Positions 43,425 to 54,360 are shown, counted from the stretch's first letter. The stretch: 64,000 nt of DNA from Phenylobacterium sp. (GCA_004799545.1 SSMU01000005.1:62001-126000); one strand, 5' to 3'. Made by a program: numbers and translations. Notes: generated by a model from the letters alone, not told the origin.

Positions 43425-44887
43425 GGCGGCTCTCGGAGGCGACGCTCGGCGACCTGCCGGCCGATGTCGAACGGCCGGGCTATGACCGCGCCGGCCTCAC
43501 GCGCGGCGTGGTTCACCTGGGCGTTGGCGCCTTCCACCGGGCCCACCAGGCGGTGGTGTTCGACGAGCTGATCCGCCGCGGCGACACCCGCTGGGGGATC
43601 ACCGGCGCCTCGCTCAGGTCCCCCGCCGTGCGCGAGCAGCTGCAGCCACAGGACGGGCTCTACACCGTGCTGGTGCGCGACGCGGCAGGGACGCGGGCGC
43701 GGGTGATCGGCGCCCTGAGCGGGGTGCTGGTCGCGCCGGAAAACCCCACCGCCCTGATCGAGGCCCTGGCGGCGCCGGCCACCGAGATCGTCACCCTGAC
43801 CGTCACCGAGAAGGGTTATCTCCTGGATCCCGCCAGCGGGGCGCTGCTCGCCGACGACCCGCAGGTGGCGGCGGACCTGGTGAGCCTGGCCGCGCCGCAG
43901 ACCGCCGCCGGCTTCCTGACCGCGGCCCTGAGGCTTCGCCGCGACCGAGGCCTCGCGCCGTTCACCGCCATCTCCTGCGACAACCTCCCCGGCAACGGCG
44001 CGCGGCTGCGGGGCGCGGTGCTGGCCCTCGCCGCGGCGCACGACCCGCGCCTCGCCGACTGGATCGCCGAGCGGGGCGCCTTCCCGCAGACCATGGTCGA
44101 CCGCATCGTGCCCGCCACCTCCGAGGCCGATATCGACGCCTGGGCGAGGCAGAGCGGCCGCGAGGACCGCGCCCTGGTCAAGACGGAGCCGTTCAGCCAG
44201 TGGGTGATCGAGGACCGGTTCGCCGGCGCCCGGCCCGACTTCGCGGCGGTCGGCGTGCAGATGACCGCCGACGTGGCGCCCTGGGAGGCCGCCAAGCTCC
44301 GCCTGCTCAACGGCGCCCATTCGGCCATCGCCTACCTCGGCGGGCTGGCGGGCATCGACTTCGTGCATGAGTTCGTGGGCCTGGCCGAGGGCCGGGGCTT
44401 CGTCGAGCGGCTGTGGGACGAGGCGGCGCCGACTCTGACCCCGCCGCCGGGCCTCGATGTCCCGGCCTATCGCGCCCAGCTGATGGCCCGCTTCGCCAAC
44501 CCGGCCCTGCAGCACCGCACCCGGCAGATCGCCATGGACGGCTCGCAGAAGCTGCCGCAGCGGCTCTTGGCCACCATCGCCGCCCGCCTCGACCAAGGCC
44601 GGCCGATCGCGGCCCTGGCGCTGGCGGTCGCCGCCTGGATGCGCTGGCAGCGCGGCCGCGACGAGGCCGGCCGGGCCTTCGCGGTCGACGATCCCCTGGC
44701 CTCCACCACCGCGCGGCTGGCGGCGGGCGCCCGCTCGCCGGCCGAGACCGTGGCGGCGCTAGTTAGCCTGGACGCGATCTTCCCGCCCCGGCTCGCCGCC
44801 GATGCCGCCTTCCGCGAGGCCGTCACCCGCCAGCTCGAGCGGCTGGTCCGTCAGGGCGCGCGCGGCGTGCTGACGGCCGGGGCTTAG
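43421..44887 (+). CDS. uxuB: D-fructuronate reductase / mannonate oxidoreductase
   Basis: A 488-residue long-chain mannitol dehydrogenase-family enzyme that reduces fructuronate to D-mannonate with NADH. The Rossmann part starts with VVHLGVGAFHRAHQAVVFDEL. The catalytic K-x4-N-x2-H is in KLRLLNGAHSAIAYLG. KTEPFSQWVIEDRF is the conserved substrate-side segment of this family. The GTG at 43421 overlaps the uxaC stop. Within manD-exuT-uxaC-uxuB it supplies the middle step of the glucuronate pathway. It is convergent with the xylanase gene (4-base gap). Confidence 0.92.
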   Translation: MRRLSEATLGDLPADVERPGYDRAGLTRGVVHLGVGAFHRAHQAVVFDELIRRGDTRWGITGASLRSPAVREQLQPQDGLYTVLVRDAAGTRARVIGALSGVLVAPENPTALIEALAAPATEIVTLTVTEKGYLLDPASGALLADDPQVAADLVSLAAPQTAAGFLTAALRLRRDRGLAPFTAISCDNLPGNGARLRGAVLALAAAHDPRLADWIAERGAFPQTMVDRIVPATSEADIDAWARQSGREDRALVKTEPFSQWVIEDRFAGARPDFAAVGVQMTADVAPWEAAKLRLLNGAHSAIAYLGGLAGIDFVHEFVGLAEGRGFVERLWDEAAPTLTPPPGLDVPAYRAQLMARFANPALQHRTRQIAMDGSQKLPQRLLATIAARLDQGRPIAALALAVAAWMRWQRGRDEAGRAFAVDDPLASTTARLAAGARSPAETVAALVSLDAIFPPRLAADAAFREAVTRQLERLVRQGARGVLTAGA

Positions 44888-44891
44888 GCGA

Positions 44892-45995
44892 TCATCGCCG
44901 GGGCGCGGCCCGGAAGGCCTCGGCCATGGCGGCGCGCAACGGCTTGGGCCGGAGGTCCTCGCCGTACGGGCAACCGCGCTTGCGCGCGCCGTCGGCCCGC
45001 GGCGAGCGGGACTGCAGCCAGCTGTAGCGATCGTCGAGGCCCCAGCAGAGCACATCGCGCAGCTGCGGGAAGCTCAGGGTGAGGTCGAGGTAGGCCTTGG
45101 CGTAGGCCGCCACCTCGGCGTCGCGCGTGGCGACGTCGCCGGGCACGCCGCGGTCGTCGACGTCGAACTCGGTGACCAGCAACCCCAGGTCCATGCCCGT
45201 GGCCTCGCCGAGGAAGCGCCGCCAGGCCTCCGGCTGGGCGCGGTCGAGGGGGGCGGTGGGCAGGTCGCCGGGGCCGAGGTGGCTCTGCACGCCCAGCGCA
45301 TCGACCGGGACGCCGCGGGCCTTCAGCCGGCCCAACAGGCGCAGCACCCCGGCCCGGTGCCGCTCGTTGCCGGCCTCCCAGCCCATGTAGTCGTTGTAGA
45401 CCATCTGGGCCCTGGGCGCGGCGGCGCGGGCGGCGTGGAAGGCGATGTCCAGGCAGCGTTCGCCGAGATAGGGGGTGAAGGCGTTGGCGCGCAGCTCGCC
45501 GGTCGCCGGATCGATCGCCTCATTGACCACGTCCCAGGACCCGATACGGGCGCCGTAGCGGGTCACCACCGTCGTCACGTGCTCGACGATCAGCCGCTCG
45601 GCCTCGCTCGCCGGCCTCGATCCGAAATCGTAGCTGTTGACCCAGGCGGGGAACCACTTCGGTGCGGTCCAGAACAGGTTGTGGCCGCGGACCGCGAGGC
45701 CGGTCTGGGCGGCCCAGCCCAGGATCGCGTCGGCGCGGTCGAAGGCGAAGACGCCCGGCGCGGGCCGCAGCGCCTGCCACTTGAGCTCGTTCTCCGGCAC
45801 GACCAGGGCGCACTGGGCCGCCACCAGGGCGCGGACCTGCGCGTCGCCGAACGACCGGCCGCCGATGGCGCTGCCGAACCTCAGGCCCTTGGCGGCGGCG
45901 AGGTCGCGCAGCGGCGGCTCATCGGCCCACGCCGCGCCCGCGGCCGCCAGCGCAACCCCCGCCCCGCCGAGCCAGGCGCGGCGCGACAGGCTCAT
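44892..45995 (-). CDS. Endo-1,4-beta-xylanase, GH10
   Basis: A 367-residue exported glycoside hydrolase that cuts the xylan backbone or xylo-oligosaccharides. The N-terminus SRRAWLGGAGVALAAAG is a probable Tat signal. GH10 features are FGSAIGG, VVPENELKWQALRP, RGHNLFW, the acid/base Glu in WDVVNEAI and the nucleophile Glu in VTEFDV. No carbohydrate-binding module is present. Its ATG overlaps the stop of the GH3 gene (ATGA), so both are co-expressed downstream of the sugar transporter. Confidence 0.93.
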   Translation of the reverse strand: MSLSRRAWLGGAGVALAAAGAAWADEPPLRDLAAAKGLRFGSAIGGRSFGDAQVRALVAAQCALVVPENELKWQALRPAPGVFAFDRADAILGWAAQTGLAVRGHNLFWTAPKWFPAWVNSYDFGSRPASEAERLIVEHVTTVVTRYGARIGSWDVVNEAIDPATGELRANAFTPYLGERCLDIAFHAARAAAPRAQMVYNDYMGWEAGNERHRAGVLRLLGRLKARGVPVDALGVQSHLGPGDLPTAPLDRAQPEAWRRFLGEATGMDLGLLVTEFDVDDRGVPGDVATRDAEVAAYAKAYLDLTLSFPQLRDVLCWGLDDRYSWLQSRSPRADGARKRGCPYGEDLRPKPLRAAMAEAFRAAPRR

Positions 45996-48433
45996 CTGCC
46001 GATGACCAGCTTGGCCGATTTCAGCTCGACGGAGTTCGGGCCGGCGGAAACGGTGATCACGCCCGGCTCGACCGCCTTCTTCATCGTCAGGTTCCAGAAG
46101 GCGAAGTCGTCGGGCGTCAGGTCGAAACCTACGGTGGTCCGCGCGCCAGGCGCCAGCGTCACCCGCTTGAACCGCTTCAGCGCGATTACCGGCTGGGTCA
46201 CCGAGGCGGTGTCGTGGTGCAGGTAGAGCTCGACCACCTCGTCGCCGGCGCGCGCGCCCGTGTTGGCCACGTCGACGTCGACGTGCGCCGTGCCGGTCAC
46301 CGGGATCGTCGCCCTGGCCAGCCTGGGCGCCGACATCGAGAAGGTCGTGTAGGAGAGCCCGTAACCGAACGGGTAGAGCGGCTTGGCGCTATCGAACAGG
46401 TAGCCGCGGCGGGCGGTCGGCTTGGCGTTGTAGAAGATCGGCAGCTGGCCAACCGAGCGGGCGATGGAGACCGGCAGCTTGCCGCCCGGATCGGCCCGGC
46501 CGAACAGCACGTCGGCCACCGCATGGCCGGTCTCCTGGCCGAGGTACCAGCCCTCGATCAAGGCATCGGCGCGCTCGGCCAAGAGGTTCACCGACAGCGG
46601 CCGGCCGTTCAGCAGCAGGACCACGGTCGGCTTGTGGAGGTCGAGGATGGCGCGGGCCAGGTCGTTCTGCTGGCCCACCAGATCCAGGCTGTCGCGGTCG
46701 CCCAGGTGGTTGTCGGCCCAGGCCTCGCGGCTGGTCTGCTCGTTGTCGCCTAGCACCAGGAGAATGGTGTCGGCCTGCTTGGCGGCCTCGACGGCCTCGG
46801 CGATCAGCTTGGCGTTCAGCGCCGGGTCGGCGGGCTCGACCTCGTCCTGGGTCCAGGAGCGGCTCTTGGTGATCCTGACGCCCTCGGCGTAGTCGACGCT
46901 GAAGGCGTGGCCGGCGGCGGCCTCCTGCTGCAGGCCCTCCAGCACGCTCACCACATGGCGCGGCACGTCGGAATAGCCGCCGATCGGGGTGTCGCGGGCG
47001 TGCGTCCCCACCACCAGCAGCTTGCCCACCTTCGCGGCGTCGAGCGGCAAGAGGCCCTTGTCGTTCTTCAACAGCACCATGGCGCGGTCGGCGGCCTGGC
47101 GGGCGAGCGCCACGGCGTCCGGCGTGGCCGTCGCCGCCTCGGCGGCCTCGGCGTCGACGTAGGGGTGTTCGAACAGGCCGCTCTCGAACTTGATCGTCAG
47201 GATGCGGCGCACGGCGGCGTCGATCTGGCCTTGGGTGACGCGGCCTTCCTTCACGAGCTCGGGGAGCAGCTTGTAGGCCTCGCCGTCCGGTAGCTCGACG
47301 TCGACGCCGGCGTCCATGGCGCGCACGGCCGCGCCCTTCAGGTCGCCCACGATGTGGTGCAGGCTCTGCAGCTGGCTGATCGCGAAATAGTCGCTGGTGG
47401 CCGCGCCCTTGAAGCCCCACTCACCGCGCAGCACGTCGTGCAACAGCCAGCGGTTGGCGTGCGAGGGCACCCCGTCGATCTCGTTGTAGGACGGCATCAC
47501 CGCCATCACCGGCAGGGTGGTCACCGCCCGCTGGAACGGCGGGAAGAAGTTCTCGCGCAGGGTGCGTTCGGAGATCGAGGCCGGGCCGATGTTGGTCCCG
47601 CTCTCCGGCTGGCCGTGGCCGGTGAGGTGCTTCAGTGTCGCGAACACCCGATGCTCGCCGAGCGGCAGGGTCTCGCCCTGAAAGCCCTTGATCGCCGCCA
47701 GGCCCATGGTCCCCACCAGATAGGGGTCCTCGCCATAGGTCTCCTCGATGCGGCCCCAGCGCGGGTCGCGGGCCACGTCGACGACGGGGGCCAGGGCGAC
47801 GTAGGCGCCGCGGGCCCGCATCTCCCGGCTCGCCACATTGAACACCTTCGTCAGCAGCTCGGGGTCCCAGGTGGAGGCCAGGGCGATGGCCTGCGGGAAG
47901 CTGGTCGAGCCGCGGGCCACATAACCGTGCAACCCTTCCTCGTGCATCAGGATCGGGATGCCCAGCCGGGTGTGCTCGACGGCCCAGTGCTGGGCGGCGT
48001 TGGTGTAGAGCGCCGTCTCGCGCGGATCGCGGTTGACCACCCGGTCGGCGGCGCCGGCCGCCCCGCCCTCGCCGCCCGCGCCCGGCCCGAGCGCGGGCGC
48101 CGCCACGCCGCGCCGGTCGGAGGGCCGGGAGATCTCGCCGATCCCGTCCGGGAAGGCCTGCATGGCCTTCTCCACCGAGAACTCGCCGGCCGGCGTCTGG
48201 ATCGTGTCCTTGTGCTCCCAGACGCCCTGCATCTGGGCGACCTTCTCGGCCAGCGTCATCCGCCTCAGCAGGTCCTCGACCCGGGCCGCCACCGGCTGGG
48301 TGGTGTCCCTGTAGAGCGGGCGCTGGGCGGACGCGGCGGCGCGGGCCTTGGGTTTGGGCGCAGCGTCGGCCTGGGCCGCCAGGCCCAGGGCTAGCGCTAT
48401 CAGGACGAGGCGCAGCGAGATCGGCTTGCTCAT
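45992..48433 (-). CDS. GH3 beta-glycosidase, probable beta-xylosidase
   Basis: An 813-residue exported exo-glycosidase. It has a signal peptide (residues 1-24, ending AQADA), an N-terminal TIM barrel with LMHEEGLHGYVARGSTSFPQAI and KHLTGHGQPESGTNIGP, and the nucleophile Asp in ATSDYFAI. The second domain (LLLNGRPLSVN) and a C-terminal fibronectin-III-like domain follow. The ATG at 48433 follows GGGGGA. Its place between a sugar carrier and a GH10 xylanase favours beta-xylosidase over beta-glucosidase. A TAGCGCTA sequence at 48392-48399 lies inside its signal-peptide codons. Confidence 0.9.
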   Translation of the reverse strand: MSKPISLRLVLIALALGLAAQADAAPKPKARAAASAQRPLYRDTTQPVAARVEDLLRRMTLAEKVAQMQGVWEHKDTIQTPAGEFSVEKAMQAFPDGIGEISRPSDRRGVAAPALGPGAGGEGGAAGAADRVVNRDPRETALYTNAAQHWAVEHTRLGIPILMHEEGLHGYVARGSTSFPQAIALASTWDPELLTKVFNVASREMRARGAYVALAPVVDVARDPRWGRIEETYGEDPYLVGTMGLAAIKGFQGETLPLGEHRVFATLKHLTGHGQPESGTNIGPASISERTLRENFFPPFQRAVTTLPVMAVMPSYNEIDGVPSHANRWLLHDVLRGEWGFKGAATSDYFAISQLQSLHHIVGDLKGAAVRAMDAGVDVELPDGEAYKLLPELVKEGRVTQGQIDAAVRRILTIKFESGLFEHPYVDAEAAEAATATPDAVALARQAADRAMVLLKNDKGLLPLDAAKVGKLLVVGTHARDTPIGGYSDVPRHVVSVLEGLQQEAAAGHAFSVDYAEGVRITKSRSWTQDEVEPADPALNAKLIAEAVEAAKQADTILLVLGDNEQTSREAWADNHLGDRDSLDLVGQQNDLARAILDLHKPTVVLLLNGRPLSVNLLAERADALIEGWYLGQETGHAVADVLFGRADPGGKLPVSIARSVGQLPIFYNAKPTARRGYLFDSAKPLYPFGYGLSYTTFSMSAPRLARATIPVTGTAHVDVDVANTGARAGDEVVELYLHHDTASVTQPVIALKRFKRVTLAPGARTTVGFDLTPDDFAFWNLTMKKAVEPGVITVSAGPNSVELKSAKLVIGR

Positions 48434-48453
48434 CGTGGGTCCCCCGGCTCGGC

Positions 48454-49896
<1,443 letters not shown>

Positions 49897-49997
49897 TCCT
49901 GGTCCCTCCCCGGAGCCCTGTTCGCTCAGGTCTGGCCTGGGCGTCGTCCGCGTTTCCGTCCCGGCCCGATCTCTACCGTCGAGCTTTGGACAAGGCT

Positions 49998-50015
49998 AAT
50001 GGTAGCGCAAACATT
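49998..50015. promoter_or_regulatory. LacI-type operator upstream of the sugar porter operon
   Basis: AATGGTAGCGCAAACATT, an imperfect palindrome with AATG/CATT outer arms and a GTAGCGC core. It lies in the 147-base gap between xylC and the MFS gene, indicating that MFS-GH3-GH10 has its own regulated promoter. Confidence 0.6.
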
Positions 50016-50043
50016 GTGCAAGCGGCGCGAGCGGCGCGGGGGC

Positions 50044-50910
50044 TCAGCCAAGGCGGACCTCCATCTGCGGCAGGCCGGGGGTCTCGACGCGCACCGCGAA
50101 CAGCCCGCCGACCAGCGGCTGGGCCGCGCGCTCGGCGGGCGACAGGCCCTTCCAGGCGGTGGTGGCGTAGAGGGTCTTCAGGTCCTCGCCGCCGAACGCC
50201 GGCTTGGTGACGTTGGCGCAGGGGAAGTTGATCCCCCCGATCAGCGCGCCGCTCGGCGCGAAGCGTTGCAGGCCCCAGCCGCCGAACAGGCCGGTCCAGA
50301 CGCAGCCGTCGGCGTCCACCGCCGGACCGTCCGGATAGCCGCGGTCGATCTGGGCGAACAGCCGCTTGCCGGAGAGGCCGCCGGCCGCGTCCACGTCGAA
50401 GGCGTAGATCACCCGGCCGAGCGTATCGGTGTGGTAGGCGGTGCGGCCATCGGGGCTGAAGGCCGGGCCGTTGGTGATCACATAGCCGGCGTCGCAGGCC
50501 GCCACCGCGCCGCCGGCGTCCAGCCGATAGAGCACCCCGGTCGGGTCGATTTCGGCGTCGTCCATCGAGCCGAACCAGAGGCGGCCCTGGCGGTCCACGC
50601 AACCGTCGTTCAGCCGGTTGCCCGGAAGGTGCGGCTCGACGGCGGCCAGGGCCGTGAAGCCGCCGGTGGCGGGATCGAAGGTGTGCAGGCCGCTCTTCAG
50701 CCCGGCCAGCCAGCCGCCGCCGGCGATCGGCGCCAGGAAGCCCGGCGGCGACGGCGCATGCCAGGAGCGGCCTTCCGGATCGGCCGGGTGATAGCGGTGG
50801 ATGCTGCGGCCCTTGATGTCGACGAACCACAGCGCGCCCTCGGCGGCCGACCAGACCGGCCCCTCGCCGAGCTCGGCGGCCAGGGGCCAGACGCAGTCGG
50901 GAACCGCCAT
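50044..50910 (-). CDS. xylC: Xylonolactonase (SMP-30/gluconolactonase family)
   Basis: A 288-residue beta-propeller lactonase that opens D-xylono-lactone to xylonate, the second step of the Weimberg pathway. Metal-site Glu is in LGEGPVW (~residue 16), with Asn and Asp in GNRLNDGCVDRQGRLWFGSMD and VITNGPAFSPDG. The C-terminus (VETPGLPQMEVRLG) strongly resembles remembered Caulobacter XylC. The ATG at 50910 is 2 bases after the xylB stop. It is last in the operon xylX-A-B-C. Confidence 0.9.
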   Translation of the reverse strand: MAVPDCVWPLAAELGEGPVWSAAEGALWFVDIKGRSIHRYHPADPEGRSWHAPSPPGFLAPIAGGGWLAGLKSGLHTFDPATGGFTALAAVEPHLPGNRLNDGCVDRQGRLWFGSMDDAEIDPTGVLYRLDAGGAVAACDAGYVITNGPAFSPDGRTAYHTDTLGRVIYAFDVDAAGGLSGKRLFAQIDRGYPDGPAVDADGCVWTGLFGGWGLQRFAPSGALIGGINFPCANVTKPAFGGEDLKTLYATTAWKGLSPAERAAQPLVGGLFAVRVETPGLPQMEVRLG

Positions 50911-50912
50911 GC

Positions 50913-51677
50913 TCAGCGCCAGCCCGCGTCGATCCAGTATTCGTGGCCGGTGCACATGCGCGCGTCGTCCGAGGCCAGGAACAGCACCAGGGCCGCCACA
51001 TGCTCCGGCTCGATGCGGGCCTTCAGGCACTGGGCCGCGACGATCTCGGCCTCCTCGTCCGGCGTGTACCACTGCATCTGGCGCGGCGTCTTGACGTTGC
51101 CCGGAACCACGCAGGTGACCCGCACGCCGTCAGCGCCCAGCTCGCGGGCCAGCGCCCGGGTCATGCCCTCGATCCCGGCCTTGGCGGTCTCATAGACCAC
51201 CAGGTCGGGCAGGCCGAGGTGCCAGGAGATCGAGCCGAAGTTGATGATCGCGCCCGACGTCTGCTTGCGCATCGAGGGCGCCACGGCCCGCGCCGCCAAC
51301 AGCATGTGCCGCAGGTTCACCGCGATGCGGTCGTCCCAGTACGCGGCGGTGACGTCGTCAAGGCCGTGGCGGTCGTCGTTGCCGGCGTTGTTGACCAGCA
51401 CGTCGACGCCGCCCAGGTCGCGCTCGATCCCGGCGAAGGCCGCTTCCAGGGCCTTCACGTCGCGCAGGTCGCAGTTGATGAACCGGGGCGGCGTGTCGGC
51501 GCCGGCCAGCTCCTTCACCAGCGCCTCGGACTCGGCCACCGCGATGTCCAGGAACACCACCTTGGCCTTCTGGCGGGCGAACGCCTCCACCAGGCCCGCG
51601 CCGATGCCGGACCCGCCGCCGGTGATGACGACACGCTTGCCCTGAAGGCTGGGATAGATCGCCGACATCGGTGTCAT
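50913..51677 (-). CDS. xylB: D-xylose 1-dehydrogenase (SDR family)
   Basis: A 254-residue short-chain dehydrogenase that oxidises xylose to xylonolactone with NAD+. The cofactor motif is VVITGGGSGIGAG, then NNAGNDDRH. The catalytic Ser is in INFGSISWHLGL and Tyr/Lys in YETAKAGIEGMTRALARELG. The end CTGHEYWIDAGWR matches Caulobacter XylB. The ATG at 51677 overlaps the xylA stop in ATGA; the ATG at 51668 (MSAIYPSL) is an equally good family start. Confidence 0.93.
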   Translation of the reverse strand: MTPMSAIYPSLQGKRVVITGGGSGIGAGLVEAFARQKAKVVFLDIAVAESEALVKELAGADTPPRFINCDLRDVKALEAAFAGIERDLGGVDVLVNNAGNDDRHGLDDVTAAYWDDRIAVNLRHMLLAARAVAPSMRKQTSGAIINFGSISWHLGLPDLVVYETAKAGIEGMTRALARELGADGVRVTCVVPGNVKTPRQMQWYTPDEEAEIVAAQCLKARIEPEHVAALVLFLASDDARMCTGHEYWIDAGWR

Positions 51678-53128
51678 GACCATGAATAGGCGGTCTTGGT
51701 TTGGGTGAAGAAGTCCACGGCGGCGTACCCTTGCTCCCTTTGCCCGTAGCTCGATCGGCGGCTGCCCCCGAAGGGCACGTGATAGTCGACGCCGGCGGTC
51801 GGCAGGTTGACCATCACCATCCCGGCCTGCACCCGGCGCTGGAAGTCGCGGGCGTGCTTCAGCGAGGTGGTGACGATGCCGGCCGAGAGTCCGAACTCGC
51901 CGGCGTTGGCGACCGCCAGGGCCTCTTCGTAGGTCTTGACCCGGACGGTGGCGGCGACAGGGCCGAACACCTCCTCGGTGTTGATCCGCCAGTCGGGGGC
52001 GGTGTCGGCGATCAGCGCGGGCTGGACGTACCAGCCGGGGGTGGCGAGGCTCAGCCGTTCGCCGCCGGTGACCAGCCGGCCGCCCTCCCCCGTGGCGATC
52101 TCGATGTAGCGGTAGCTCTGCTCCATCTGCTCTTCGCTGACTGCCGGCCCCATCTGGGTCTGCGGATCGAGGGCGTCGCCGACCCGCAGGGCCGCGACCT
52201 TCTCAGCCAGCGCCGCCACGAAGCGGTCGTGGATGGCGTCCTGGACGATGATCCGGCTGGAGGCGGTGCAGCGCTGGCCGGTGGCGAAGAACGAGCCGTC
52301 GAGGGCGATCGTCACCGCCCGGTCGAGGTCGGCGTCGTCCAGCACCACCAGCGGGTTCTTGCCGCCCATCTCCAACTGCACGCGGGCCTGGCGGGCCACG
52401 GCGGCGCGGCCCACGGCGGCGCCCACCGTCTGCGAGCCGGTGAAGGAGATCGCCTCGACATCGGCGTGATCGACGATCGCGCCGCCCATCTTGCCGTCGC
52501 CGAACAGCATGTTGAACACACCGGCCGGCGCGCCGGCCTCGAACAGGATGTCGGCGAGGGCCGCGGCGGTGGCTGGCGTCGGGCCGGCCGGCTTGATCAC
52601 CACCGTGTTGCCGAACGCCAAAGCCGGGGCCGACTTCCAGGCCGGGATGGCGATCGGGAAGTTCCACGGCGTGATCAGCCCGACCACGCCCAGCGGCTGG
52701 CGGTAGGTCTGGATCTCCACGCCCGGGCGGACGCTGTCGAGATTCTGGCCGTGTCGGCGCAGGGCCTCGCCGGCGAAATACTTGAAGATGCGCCCGGCCC
52801 GGACGGTCTCGCCGACGCCCTCCGGCAGGGTCTTGCCTTCTTCCCGGGAGAGCAGCCGGCCGAGGTCCTCGCGCCGCTCCAGGATCAGCGAACCCGCGCG
52901 GTCCAGCACGTCGGAGCGCAGCTCCGGCGAGGCGTCGGCCCAGGCCGGGAAGGCGGCCTTGGCGGCGGCCACCGCGGCGTCGACCTCGGCCCGGCCGCCC
53001 CTCGGCACGCGGGCCACGACGTCGGCCGTGTTGGACGGATTGAGGCTCTCGCCCGGCGCCTCGGCGGCCACGCGCGCGCCGTTGATGTAGTGCGACAGGG
53101 TGAGCGTGACGGGCATGTCGGCGGCCAT
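51674..53128 (-). CDS. xylA: 2-Oxoglutarate semialdehyde dehydrogenase
   Basis: A 484-residue aldehyde dehydrogenase catalysing the last Weimberg step, oxidation of 2-oxoglutarate semialdehyde to 2-oxoglutarate. Motifs are TPWNFPIAIPAWKSAPALAFGN, the general base Glu in LEMGGKNPLVV, and the nucleophile Cys in FFATGQRCTASSR. Its position between xylX (1-base gap) and xylB gives the pathway assignment. In Caulobacter usage xylA denotes this enzyme, not xylose isomerase. Confidence 0.92.
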   Translation of the reverse strand: MAADMPVTLTLSHYINGARVAAEAPGESLNPSNTADVVARVPRGGRAEVDAAVAAAKAAFPAWADASPELRSDVLDRAGSLILERREDLGRLLSREEGKTLPEGVGETVRAGRIFKYFAGEALRRHGQNLDSVRPGVEIQTYRQPLGVVGLITPWNFPIAIPAWKSAPALAFGNTVVIKPAGPTPATAAALADILFEAGAPAGVFNMLFGDGKMGGAIVDHADVEAISFTGSQTVGAAVGRAAVARQARVQLEMGGKNPLVVLDDADLDRAVTIALDGSFFATGQRCTASSRIIVQDAIHDRFVAALAEKVAALRVGDALDPQTQMGPAVSEEQMEQSYRYIEIATGEGGRLVTGGERLSLATPGWYVQPALIADTAPDWRINTEEVFGPVAATVRVKTYEEALAVANAGEFGLSAGIVTTSLKHARDFQRRVQAGMVMVNLPTAGVDYHVPFGGSRRSSYGQREQGYAAVDFFTQTKTAYSWS

Positions 53129-53129
53129 T

Positions 53130-54266
53130 CTAGATGAGCTCCCGGGCGGCGAGGTTGCGCATCAGCGCCGAGAGCCCGAAGCGCCACGGCGGCGCCTCGG
53201 CGCAGGTGACCACCTTGTTCTCCAGCACGCCCAGCCGCTCGGACGAAATGCGCACCAGGTCGCCCGGCTTGTGGGTGAAGCCCTGGCCGGCTGCGTCGCG
53301 ATCCTCGATGGGGGCGAACATGGTGCCGAGGAACAGGGCGAAGCCGTCGGGGTACTGGTGGTTGGCGCCGATGGTCTGGGCCACCAGGTCCAGCGGATCG
53401 CGGCTGATCTGGCTCATCGAGCTTGCGCCCTCGAGGCGGAAGTTGTCCTCGCCCTCGACCTCCAGCTTGACCACCGCCGCGCGCACGTCGTCGAGGCCGA
53501 AGGCCTCGTCGAACAGCCGGATGAAGGGGCCCACGGCGCAGGCGGCGTTGTTGTCCTTGGCCTTGCCGAGCAGGAGCGCGCTGCGGCCCTCCAGGTCGCG
53601 CAGGTTGACGTCGTTGCCCAGCGCCGCGCCGCGCACCGCGCCGGTGGCGTCGCAGACCAGCACCACCTCGGGCTCGGGGTTGTTCCAGGCGCTGTCGGCG
53701 CGCACGCCCACATAGTCGCCCCAGCCCACCGAGGACATGGCCGGCGCCTTGGTGAAGATCTCCGCGTCCGGCCCGATCGCCACCTCCAGGTACTGCGACC
53801 ACAGGCCGTCGGCGATCAGCACGCTCTTCAGCTTGGCCGAGGCCTTCGACCCCGGCGTCACCGAGCGCAGGTCGGCGCCGACCCGCTCGCGGAGGCTCTC
53901 CCGGATGGCTTGGGCGCGGCCCGCATCGCCGCCGGCCCGCTCCTCGATCACCCGCTCCACGGCGGAGACGGCGAAGGTCACCCCGGCCGCCTTCACGCAC
54001 TGCAGGTCGAGCGGCGACAACAGGCGCGGCGTCTGGCGCGTCGCGGTCCAGGCGGCCTCCAATCCCATGTCTTCCAATAGCCCGAGGTCGCGGCCCTCGG
54101 CGCCGGCGGGGTCGGCCAGCGACAGCAGATCGGCGGTGGTGGGGGCGGCGCGCGACACGTCGAACACCCGGCCGCGGCGCACCACGACGGGCGTCGGACC
54201 CTCGTCGAGGGCCAGCCGGCCGACCAGCGTCGCCGCCTCGAAGTCCGCGGGTAGATGTCGCCTCAT
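53130..54266 (-). CDS. xylX: 2-Keto-3-deoxy-D-xylonate dehydratase (FAH superfamily)
   Basis: A 378-residue fumarylacetoacetate hydrolase-fold enzyme that dehydrates 2-keto-3-deoxyxylonate to 2-oxoglutarate semialdehyde. It is highly similar to remembered Caulobacter XylX, for example in DLQCVKAAGVTFAVSAVERV, LIADGLWSQYLEVAIGPDAE and GNDVNLRDLEGRSALLL. Metal ligands are in NNPEPEVVLV (E-x-E) and the following Asp. It is first in the operon. The operator GATAGCGCTAAC (54321-54332) lies 55 bases upstream. Confidence 0.94.
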   Translation of the reverse strand: MRRHLPADFEAATLVGRLALDEGPTPVVVRRGRVFDVSRAAPTTADLLSLADPAGAEGRDLGLLEDMGLEAAWTATRQTPRLLSPLDLQCVKAAGVTFAVSAVERVIEERAGGDAGRAQAIRESLRERVGADLRSVTPGSKASAKLKSVLIADGLWSQYLEVAIGPDAEIFTKAPAMSSVGWGDYVGVRADSAWNNPEPEVVLVCDATGAVRGAALGNDVNLRDLEGRSALLLGKAKDNNAACAVGPFIRLFDEAFGLDDVRAAVVKLEVEGEDNFRLEGASSMSQISRDPLDLVAQTIGANHQYPDGFALFLGTMFAPIEDRDAAGQGFTHKPGDLVRISSERLGVLENKVVTCAEAPPWRFGLSALMRNLAARELI

Positions 54267-54320
54267 ACGCGCCCCGTCCCGACGCCCGACCCAGAATTTG
54301 TCGGGATCCGGCGTAGTCTT

Positions 54321-54332
54321 GATAGCGCTAAC
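54321..54332. promoter_or_regulatory. LacI-type operator upstream of xylX
   Basis: GATAGCGCTAAC, with the TAGCGCTA core shared with the manD and SGNH sites, in the 94-base gap between the LacI gene and xylX. Caulobacter xylose promoters are known to be repressed by a LacI-type XylR at sites with this kind of core. Confidence 0.7.
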
Positions 54333-54360
54333 GTCCCTGTCGAAGGCCGATTGTCAAGGT

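Noticed and set aside
48392..48399. TAGCGCTA inside the GH3 signal-peptide codons as a LacI operator
   Set aside because: The flanks are not symmetrical beyond the 8-base core, and the operon already has an operator at 49998. It could be chance in GC-rich DNA.
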